Positions 55,555-64,000 of a stretch of 64,000 bases of DNA are shown piece after piece. Within the stretch, counting starts at the first letter, position 1; each line of letters starts with the position of its first letter. The DNA is from Usnea hakonensis (taxonomy: Eukaryota > Ascomycota > Lecanoromycetes > Lecanorales > Parmeliaceae). The stretch spans positions 124,001 through 188,000 of the forward strand of contig BLJB01000177.1 of assembly GCA_013423325.1 (NCBI GenBank). Reading direction: 5' to 3'. The position numbers were made by a program, and so were the translations under genes. Under the pieces are notes generated by a model. That model worked only from the letters and a program-made list of their open reading frames with translations, did not search any database and was not told the origin of the DNA.

Positions 55555-57908
55555 ATGCCCCCGTTTCGGTCGTTGGCTCCATCAAATCAGCAAGCAGAAT
55601 CATCGTCTTCCTCTTCTGCAAAGGTCGCCAACAGTCCGAGCACTGGCGGATCCACTCCTGCCACCAGTGGTGGCACCAGCGGAGCAGCTGCTGGAGGAGG
55701 AGAAGGAGGCGCTGGTGGCTCCGGCAGTGGTGGCGACGTACCTCAACGTAAACGGCGCACTGCTGGTAGCGTGTCCACTATGGCTTGCACCCCTTGTCGA
55801 ACAGCCAGACAGAAGGTATGATGCGACACTACCAGGCCACCCAATCTCCGAACCACAGGGCATGCGCACCACGCATACTAACTTGCGGGCTTACTTTTTT
55901 TTTTCTAGTGTGATGGGATCAAACCAAATGTCTGTGGTAGGTGTGCTGCACGCAAACTTAGATGCATCTACGAGCCTCATACCAAAACACACAAGGATGA
56001 CCTCATCAGAGAGATCGAAAATCTGCGACAAAACAATGCAAACCTCCAGAGCCACAACCGGGAGATTAGAGACGATGCCTACACCCTAGATACGGACAAC
56101 AGAAATCTGCGGGAAGAAGGTGCTTGGCAAAGGACAATCTTGCAGACCATTGGGAGAAATCGCCACGATCGAGAGCTCATTGTCAGACTTCGTAACGGCG
56201 ACTCGCATCAGTCTATCGCTGAGTGGCTCCACCAGGAGAATCCAGGTTTCGCAAGAGGTCTTGAGACGCCGACAACTCATCGAAGGTTGATCGATGTAGT
56301 TAAGCTGTACGAGACGCAATGTCAGCGGGAGGACGGCCTGCTTCGCCAACATTCTGATCCATCAGAAACCGACATCCCGTGGACCAATGTCACGGCGAGC
56401 CACAAGCTCGTCGGGCATTTATTCGATCTCTACTTCACCTGGGTCCACCCGGTTCATATGCTTTTCAGCGAACTAGACTTCAAGCAGGATTTCAAGGGAA
56501 ACATTGAAATCAACTGCTCAGCATCCCTAGTCAATGCCATCTGTGCCATGGGGTGTAACATGCTCGAGAGTGAGGACGTTGACGGTCGTAGCCGCATAGA
56601 CGCAGCAACACTGCGAGATGGCTTCATGAACGAAGCCCGAGCGACCCTGACTCCGGACTCTTATGGTTACATGACGTCCGTACAGACACTAGCGATCATG
56701 TTTTTAGTCGAGTTGAGTTCCGGCAAGGCTAGGAAGGGTGTCGGATATCTGAGATCTGCAGTGGACAATTTGAATAGCAATCGATCTCCGCTGTCGGAAG
56801 AAGCGAACGAAATCACAATGTGGGGTCTCCACACACTCCATGCGTATGTCAGGTCCATCATAGAGTCTGCGAGAGGAGCTCAGCTAATGGGCCCAGGTGT
56901 TGCGCTGGCATCACGTATCAGAAGCTTTACGCCCCCCCAAAGCCTCAAGAAGCTCTTTTCCAAAAAGTTGACCTAGAGAGAGATCATGCTGTCTGGCGTT
57001 TCTACCGGCATCCAGGTGATGAGCGTGAGCTCCCGACTCGTCCGAGTTACGCGATTGTGACAGCTTGTTATCAGGCCAAGCTGTTCCGGATAATCGATGA
57101 AAGTCTTAACATGTACTGTGGTGCTCGAGGTCAAGTATCAGCCGGAAGGTTAATCCAAATATATAAGAGGTATATGGACTGGAAGACTGACCTGCCACCT
57201 GTAATCGCGAACGTCGACGTGGCGGATCAGCCCTTGCCGCATATACTGTATCTCCAGTAGGCCTCTGCTTTCCAATGCGTGGGGCATATGCTGACCATCT
57301 TTAGCATCCAGTATCACACTGCCTTGGTGCAGCATGTCAGCCCGCTTCTCCACTGCGGTTTGTTCTCCCCAGATGATCATGCTGAACTACTTCGTATTGT
57401 TGTGTTCCACGCTCGAAGTGGCGTTGAGCTCCTAGCACACGCGAAACGCCTTTACTCCGCACGCTTTTCCATGCCTCTGCTGAGTTTCTGCGTCGTCCAC
57501 GTCTGTGATACTCTTGTGCGCTTTTCACCACAGGAACCGCCAGCTTCCGTTATGGTGGAATTCTGTTTAGAAGTGTTGCAGCAGACGAGCGCCGGATTCG
57601 CGTTGTGTGGCCCGCTTCAGTCACTCTTTTGCCGGACGGCCGAGGAATGTGGTGTACAATTTTCAGATGAAATGAGAGCGTTCATGGGATCGTTTGACCA
57701 CTATGTCATGGATGACATTTTGGATGCATGTACGCGTCTCTCCTACACACAACCGCTCGATCAGATTCTCCTTCGTATCGACAGCGAGATTGCCAAAGAG
57801 TGGCCGGGAGAGTGGCAGAGACAAGTGGTGGCCGGATCTGAACAGGATCAGAGAGATTCGGGGTCGAGTGGAAGATATATGCAAATTGGAAACCTGTTGA
57901 ATGAATGA
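55555..57908 (+). CDS. Zn2Cys6 transcription factor with fungal-specific TF domain
   Basis: Four exons, 55555-55815, 55909-56843, 56897-57256 and 57305-57908, give 719 aa. The first ~65 residues are Ser- and Gly-rich. The binuclear cluster uses Cys 78, 81, 88, 96, 99 and 106 (ACTPCRTARQKC, then CGRCAARKLRC), with the first intron splitting it. A leucine-rich coiled coil, DLIREIENLRQNNANLQSH, follows at about 115-135 and suggests a dimer. The fungal-specific regulatory domain carries DLYFTWVHPVHMLFSE at about residues 240-256. The gene likely regulates metabolism or development; target genes are not evident from the neighbourhood. Confidence 0.92.
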
Positions 57909-59874
57909 TAGCCAAGCAGAAGCTTAGTGAGCATTGACCACGTGATTTAATCACGCATGGTGGTACAGAAGCAATGGCGACAGACATCGTTGCGCATGTC
58001 TCGAAATCCCAGCGAAGGAGCCTGATGCTGCGCGATAGAGACAACGAAGAGAAACGAGATGGCAGAGAGCAGAGTGAGCAGCATTTGGCGCACTCATCTT
58101 GCGGGCATAGCGTAGGGAGGGCAAGGTGATGAGCCGGCTGGAAGAGAGTGAGATAGCCTAGCGACTTGAGGTGACAAAGGTGAGGTCAACGAACTTGTTC
58201 CACCTGTTGTATTGCTGGTTTCGTGTATCACATGTCAGACTCGCAGTGATGCTGAGCATGTGTAGTGTTAAATGGCGAAGCATAGTTGATGGCTTGGTTG
58301 TGATGGTTGTGACAAGACATGGGCGAGGTAAGGAGTCTTAGCTACGAGAGAGAGAGAGAGGGCAGATGGACCCCCTTGGCCGTTTAAAGCAGCCTGAAGT
58401 CTTACATCAGACCTGGTTTATGTCAAGAATGTCATGGGAAGAGTGGAGGTCGTTGCCCGGAGGTTTGAGGTAGAAAGGGGATGAAGGGGAAGATGAATGG
58501 AAAAGAAAGACAGTGGTGCAGTAACAAGTAGAATTGGAAGGGCCTAGCAAAAGTCAAATGCATTGTATTTTCTAATTTTCTATTGCACATTTCGCTGGCG
58601 AGAGCCGGATCCCTGTTTGGCCTTCAGCCGCTAGCAGAAGTTGCTCCGAGATCGAGATCACAGATGGAGCTTCTGAAATGCTGTACTAAATACTACGTAA
58701 TAAAAGTCTGCAACGTCAGCGTCATTCAGGGAAAAGACGAAGTATTATTAGGTATCTTACTTTTAAAACACGATCTAGAGTAAGGTAGTAATAATTAATA
58801 CCTGACATCTGCCACCACATCCCACATGTCACTCTCACGATAATAATCTCTGGCTACCAATTACAATGCAACAACTCATGACGTAACTGCCAAATATTGA
58901 CCCGCGAATCTCACTTTTGCCCAAGATCGATCCGCTTTTCCCGTCCCCGTCATCGCGCTAATGTATCTCCTGATCCTTCATTTCATTAGAAGAGTACGTG
59001 AAAGGTAAGGTAAACCGCAGATCTAAAGAATTAAACCAAGGTAGATTTCTATGTCGTAAAAGTATCCAGACAACTTTCAACTCTCACCTTGTTCATACTC
59101 TCCCTTGTAGTAATTCACCTCCTGACGCTCGTCTTCGTACTTATCTGGCTCCCTTGCGTCATGCTGCGATCCGCATCTGATGCCTCGCAATACATGCATA
59201 TAAGCCTCCTGTTCGCATCATGTACCCAAGGGCGAGAGTAATCTGCCGTCCGATGCCTCTGCTTGTAAAGCGCTTACAGAATTTGAGGACATATCTTGCT
59301 GCATGGACCGGCCCCTAGACAAGAAGGCTATCACTGTTTCTAGTCTTGGTTCATGGAATGTCCGGCTTATCAGTGCATCCTTTCCCGGAAAGGCACGAAT
59401 CAAAAGCAACGTACGCTGTTGTCAGCGGGCTCTCATCGCTATGCTGAGGTCAAGGTTCCCTCGTTGTAATGCGGTGTGCACGTGTCAGTTGATGATATTT
59501 ACTTTAAAAGCAGCAAGACCCTCGCATCATTTTTAAGGCTAACGGTGCCATCATCAGGTAGTCTTCTTCCCTCGATTCGTACGCACAGGTATATTCGGAA
59601 GGCAGTGGAAGCACTGAAACCGCTTTGGCGGCAGGGGTTTCTGATATGAGAGAAATTCCATGAACCCTACCGCACTACATCGTTGCGTGAAGTTTATACC
59701 AATGCAAATTTTGAATCAATGCACCAGTATCGCAATATCGGATTCGAGTTCGTGCATTCAGTCCTATTAGCATCCAATCCTCGATCCTAGCAGCAAACCA
59801 ATTTCTATTCAGCAGAACTTCTAGAACGACCATGATTCTCTTTGTCCGCCAGCTTTTTTTCGCTTTCGACTACA
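57909..59874. other. Intergenic region, no gene seen
   Basis: About 2 kb between the Zn2Cys6 gene stop and the stop of the minus-strand gene below. Contains a GAGA run near 58346-58360 and GGTAAGGTA at about 59004-59012. No frame with coding features. Confidence 0.55.
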
Positions 59875-60633
59875 TCAAAGCCTTCCCCAGCCGCCCTTCG
59901 AACTTGTCTCGGCCAGGCCGAAATCCGCCAACGTACGACGGCCCACTGACTTCTTAGGCTCCACACTCTGCGATTTCACCTTGGCCTTCGGCTTTACCAT
60001 TTTCTTCAACCCTCCTTGAACCTCCTCCTCTGTCATCATCTTCAGCTCCTTATATGCCCAACCTCGAGACGTGCTCCTGACCAGCTTCAGTAGCTTGCCA
60101 TCCTTGTTCCGCTGGTACACAGGCACATAAACATGGCGCTTTCCATTCATTTCACCTGTTGGAACATGGAGGGTCATGAGGTCCGGACCTGATTGGCGAT
60201 ATCTAGTGTGATAGACATCTGATGCGTTGTCAGAGGCCTCGTAATCGGAGTATTCCGTAGCCATCTCATCGGAATCCTCTTTGGATGCAAGTTCTTCCGG
60301 GCCTAGGTGTGATGCTGAGGATTGCGAGACGTTGGCTGCTACGGAGTCATCTGAATATGTGCTGCTATCTAGTACGTCTGGATCCGCGCTATTGGTGCTG
60401 TTGTCCAAAGATGGTTCGAAAGCTGAAATTGGGTGTTGTACCACTTTTGTCGCCTTTTCGGAGTGCCCAAACTCTGACCGTTCACTGTTCGTTGACGTGT
60501 TGTCAAGGTCTGCGATGCTATCGAGATTCCTTTTGAGGTCTTTTCTGGGAGTGTTTATCTTATTCTCAGCTGCTTCAGACATTGTTTCCTTCCGAATTTG
60601 GCTCTTCTCTAGCTTCGGTTCTTGTGAGCTCAT
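59875..60633 (-). CDS. Hypothetical protein, 252 aa
   Basis: Single-exon frame with ATG at 60633. The first half is Ser/Asp-rich and disordered. The second half has GPDLMTLHVPTGEMNGKRHV, YVPVYQRNKDGKLLKLVRST and a lysine-rich tail ending SSKGGWGRL. I recognise no family. Codon use supports it. Another minus-strand frame (60856-60578) just upstream encodes a hydrophobic helix, RFVIFLLIVTVFIIVFLIN, but overlaps the start of this one in a different frame, so a longer spliced product is possible. Confidence 0.55.
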   Translation of the reverse strand: MSSQEPKLEKSQIRKETMSEAAENKINTPRKDLKRNLDSIADLDNTSTNSERSEFGHSEKATKVVQHPISAFEPSLDNSTNSADPDVLDSSTYSDDSVAANVSQSSASHLGPEELASKEDSDEMATEYSDYEASDNASDVYHTRYRQSGPDLMTLHVPTGEMNGKRHVYVPVYQRNKDGKLLKLVRSTSRGWAYKELKMMTEEEVQGGLKKMVKPKAKVKSQSVEPKKSVGRRTLADFGLAETSSKGGWGRL

Positions 60634-61285
60634 GTTTGCCCTCAGTTTGATGTTTGCTTTTGAGGAAACTGTTGATGAGAAAGACGATAATGAATACAGT
60701 GACTATTAGAAGGAAGATGACAAATCTGGGTGTACTTGAACAAGTGTCAAAATTGGTGGGGGTGACTTCGAGTTTAGAGTTGGGTGACAAGTTTTGACTG
60801 CTTTGAAGAAAGTGTTTGACGTGTTCACGACGTGTGGTATTAACGCACTGATTCATTTAGATTTGGTGTCCTTGAAGTGAATGTGCTTTTGGCCTGCTGC
60901 AATGTTGGAGTGTCTTGACGCTATTGTTATTTGCCGTATCTGTACTCGCATTCTCCCCTCAACTTTGTCGAATAATTTCATTATACTTATAGTTATAATG
61001 CAACTATCATTTGGCTCATCGCCAATTTCTGGTTAGAAGACGCCCATGAGGCGATAATTCGCTCAAACTCCGAACCATGCCAAGAAGCCATGAGAAGTCG
61101 AGGATAATGCACTTTCTCATTTTGAGAAAGTTTTTGGTACTTAAGCCTCACAGTCCTCGACTGGCGCTCTCCATTTTACACAGTTCCAAATCCACCCTTG
61201 AGATTCTCAGATACCGATATCCCATATCGACAAGGCCAGCTCGACCATCACCCAATTGTCTCAAGTACCAAAGCCCATCTCCATC
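60634..61285. other. Divergent region between two hypothetical genes
   Basis: 652 bp holding both promoters. The overlapping minus-strand frame with a membrane helix (60578-60856) lies here. No other feature. Confidence 0.5.
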
Positions 61286-62561
61286 ATGTCTTCATCAACA
61301 TCAAGCAGCCCGGTGGTAATTTTACCGTCCACCCAAGAGGACGTCGATGACTATTTGAAAGCTATTCGCCTCGCTTACTCCGTTGCCCATTCCAAGGATG
61401 CCCAAAAGAATGGTGTCAACAAGGGCAATGCCACCGTGCAAGATGACTCTTCTCTTCCAAAGACGCCAACTTCATCTTCGACCGAGACCGCCCATGCAGA
61501 ACACGATCCGATCCCAGTTGCCAACAGGATCTCTTCTGCGAACGTTCCATCGAACACCGCCAAATCGGGCCTCGTCCAACTTCGGGAACTCCATCTAGCA
61601 ACCAGCACTTCCGTGGACACAGGTACCTGACCCCCTCATCGAGGACCATGCTTGAGCACTAGTAGCTAACATCTCCATATTAGTTGAAACCAGCGCTGGT
61701 ACAACCCTCGAGGCTTTGAGACGACCCCACGGCCATCCCCCGCCGTCATATCGTCCTGCAAACGCTGGCACTCGCCTCCGTCTTGAGGATATAGGAGCTC
61801 ATATTCCCGCTGGCGCTGAGCCCGAGACCCTGGAACACTCTCTCACCGACTTCTCCGAGGGATCACCAAGACATACCGGACCCATACCTATCGCCAAGTA
61901 TCATGACCCTGCCCCAATAACGTCGTACGTCCTTGGCGACCTTCCACCTCGATACCAGCCCTATGTCACCAATACCAGTGACAATCACACTGTCGCTGTC
62001 TGTCCTGTCGCAAAACGCACAACCGACCTCTTTCATTTACGCGACTTGGGTTTTTGCGAAGGGTCAACCGGATTCAACCGGCGCCTAGGCTGCGGGGAAT
62101 ATGATTGGTGGTTTGTGGGTGGGTTTATAGTACTACTTTTCATGATCACCTTTATTGGGCCTATATGCAGCAACCGCCGAACTCAGCGACTTGACGAAGA
62201 ACGTGGGACCGCTACATGGCCTCGCTCGTTGACCGTGCCGATCAACACTGCCAGGGCTACGCCGAAGCTCCAAGCCCTCAAAGCATCAACTAACAAGGCC
62301 GTGGCCAAGCTGAGGGGGAAAATCCACAAAGCTCAGAAACAGGAAGGAGGCATGGATGAAGAGCTAGGTACGGAGCAATACGAACTGGTGGTTTGGAGAA
62401 GCACATCTCGCCGTGCTGTGAGAGCGAATGTGGAAGGAATTGTCAACCATGACGCTGGACCTGTTGCCGAGCTGCCAACTTCAGTTGACGGGTTCCCTGC
62501 TGAGCACATTTTCGAGCCGGTGCCAACTCGACATGAGAGCATTGATGGACTGTTGAGGTGA
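61286..62561 (+). CDS. Hypothetical single-pass membrane protein, 404 aa
   Basis: Two exons, 61286-61622 and 61684-62561 (intron 61 nt). The N-terminal half is Ser/Thr/Pro-rich with two repeats of basic RRPHGHPPPSYRPA-like sequence. A single membrane span, WWFVGGFIVLLFMITFIGPIC, lies at about residues 254-274. It is preceded by CEGSTGFNRRLGCGEYD, which has two cysteines. A basic cytosolic tail follows. No family recognised. Topology suggests an outside N-terminal Ser/Thr-rich domain and a short tail, but this is inference. Confidence 0.7.
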
Positions 62562-63185
62562 AGGAGTAGATATGGACGGCACGGAAGAGATCATCGCTGG
62601 ATTGGAGTTTATGTTCTTTTGGTTGTTGAGACTCGGTGATTGTTTTTTGGGGCTAGGAGGCTCTTAGATAGTATCGAATTGATTCATATTTCCATCAAGC
62701 CTGCTGAGCTCAATCTGTACCGGACCAGTGAAAATGGTGATTTCCTCTTCCAATGGCTATCTTCCTGGTGGCTTTTCTTCAGTGTGTTCTTCTAGCAGCA
62801 ACTTTTAAGCATAGAAGGGTCTTGATTGTATCATGGCCTCTCCCCAGGCAATGGAACCCACTGCTGTTGCCAATGGAAGCTGTGACAATAACATACTTTA
62901 AGTAGTAGACTTGGTACACATTAAGATATCACCTGACATACTTTACCTTAAGCGATCAAAGTCTTGGCATTTTGACTGAGAAATAAAGTCCAGATGTGAC
63001 CGCTGCCAGGTGTCCAATTCAACGTCGTGCTGTAATATCGCTCTTATTCTCGATGCATAACAGGGTACATAGCTGGAGAAGAAACCATACTTGTCCATTG
63101 TCACAATTTCCCTCGCAAAACGTGTCCTCAGGCGTCCGACGCACTCCGTATGCACCTTCCCCTGCAGTGACCACAAAGCGCAAAG
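62562..63185. other. Intergenic region before SEC27
   Basis: 624 bp with no coding frame. Holds the SEC27 promoter. Confidence 0.55.
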
Positions 63186-64000
63186 ATGCGTCTAGACGTC
63201 AAGGTAAGCTTGGTTGAGCTCCTTTACACTTACGTATCACTACTCGGATAATCAAGATGGCTAATTTTAACGCCAATCTCCAGAGGCAGCTGTTTGCTAG
63301 GTCCGAGAGAGTCAAGGGCATCGACTTTCACCCCACCGAGCCATGGGTACTGCTTCCCCGCTGCCTACGTCGCAAGCATGAGCTAATATCTCCCAGATAC
63401 TTACCACACTATACAGCGGTACGAGGCAATCGCCCTCTCCAGAAACATGCTTCAAGGCGCTAGCAGAGCTAATTGATTGAAGGACATGTCTACATATGGT
63501 CGTACGAAACACAGGTAGGCCTAGCAAGACTTATAGCAGAAGTGACATGCTGAGATTTTATAGGCGATTGTCAAAACTTTCGAGCTCACCGATGTCCCCG
63601 TGCGAGCAGGGCGGTTCGTCGCCCGCAAGAATTGGATTGTGTGTGGTTCAGATGATTTTCAAGTCCGTGTCTACAATTACAATACCTCTGAGAAAATCAC
63701 CTCCTTCGAAGCTCACCCTGACTATATCCGCGCTATTGTCGTCCACCCCACCCAGCCTTTTGTTCTTACAGCCTCGGATGATATGACAATAAAGCTATGG
63801 GATTGGGATAAGGGTTGGAAATGTGTGCAGGTGTACGAGGGCCACAGTCACTACGTTATGGGCATGGCAATCAATCCCAAGGACACAAATACTTTCGCAT
63901 CGGCTTGTCTGGACAGAACAGTTAAGATATGGAGCTTTGGATCAGGGCATGCAAACTACACCTTGGAAGCGCATGAAACTAAAGGAGTCAATCATGTCGA
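63186..64000 (+). CDS. SEC27: COPI coat subunit beta' (SEC27), 5' part
   Basis: Exons 63186-63203 (18 nt, MRLDVK), 63284-63346, 63397-63418 (22 nt), 63483-63514 and 63564 to the window end. The gene runs off the window. Beta'-COP is a WD40 subunit of the COPI coat that binds KKXX cargo signals for Golgi-to-ER transport. The conserved start RQLFARSERVKGIDFHPTEPW is in exon 2. ILTTLYSGHVYIWSYETQ spans exons 3-4. From exon 5, FVARKNWIVCGSDDFQVRVY, DYIRAIVVHPTQPFVLTASDD and LWDWDKGWKCVQVYEGHSHY are the first WD repeats. An ATG at 63257, in the intron, opens a tempting but false longer frame starting MANFNAN. Confidence 0.95.

Noticed and set aside
63257..63283. MANFNAN start for SEC27
   Set aside because: It lies inside an intron. 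The conserved N-terminus MRLDVK-RQLFARSE is rebuilt by exons at 63186 and 63284.

Overview
The window is nuclear DNA from a filamentous ascomycete (Pezizomycotina). Genes are split by short GT-AG introns, mostly 46-65 nt with CTAAC/CTGAC-like branch sites. Start contexts are of the CAMCATGG type, and intergenic DNA is full of simple repeats and polypyrimidine tracts. The gene set includes a FlbA-type RGS protein, mannitol-1-phosphate dehydrogenase, a Zn2Cys6 regulator and a SAT4-type membrane protein relic. A Leotiomycetes-like genome fits but cannot be proven here. I saw no rRNA, tRNA, CRISPR array or complete transposon.

Layout. 0-8 kb: an enoyl-CoA hydratase-like gene, a possible 66-aa gene with a TATA box and pyrimidine-rich leader, a repeat-rich gap, then mannitol-1-phosphate 5-dehydrogenase. 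8-14 kb: a SUR7/PalI-family membrane protein, TIM21 (five exons) and the ArfGAP GLO3. 14-18 kb: a decayed rhodopsin-domain (SAT4) gene and a YwbE-like (DUF2196) protein with a CUE-like tail. 18-25 kb: CDC73 (Paf1 complex), SMC2 (condensin) and a CUE1-like protein. 25-31 kb: a ubiquitin-like-domain (ULD) protein, a hotdog thioesterase and an MFS transporter. 31-37 kb: ORC4 and a FlbA-like DEP/RGS protein. 37-43.6 kb: about 6.5 kb with no convincing gene except one possible small cysteine-rich secreted protein. 43.6-49.6 kb: a GT32 Och1-like glycosyltransferase, ALG10 and the GINS subunit PSF2. 49.6-54 kb: a FAD monooxygenase, a Cdc4-type myosin light chain, a degraded C5-methyltransferase relic and a STEEP1-like protein. 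55.5-64 kb: a Zn2Cys6 transcription factor, two lineage-restricted hypothetical proteins and the 5' part of SEC27 (COPI beta').

The genes are mostly conserved housekeeping functions in no single pathway. Several belong to DNA replication and chromosome biology (ORC4, PSF2, SMC2), secretion and glycosylation (GLO3, SEC27, ALG10, Och1-like, CUE1-like) or signalling (RGS, Zn2Cys6). Three pairs are divergent with about 220-275 bp between start codons: TIM21/GLO3, YwbE-like/CDC73 and ALG10/PSF2.

The most notable points are gene-model subtleties and relics. GLO3 has a stop-free intron divisible by three that reads through as coding. SMC2 has a GC-AG intron. Coding exons of 3, 7, 18, 21 and 22 nt are inferred. 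Two genes look decayed: a SAT4-type gene missing its second half and a C5-methyltransferase fragment. No clearly new multi-gene system was found. All exon models were assembled by eye from reading frame, splice signals and remembered family sequence. Summed exon lengths are divisible by three in every complete model.
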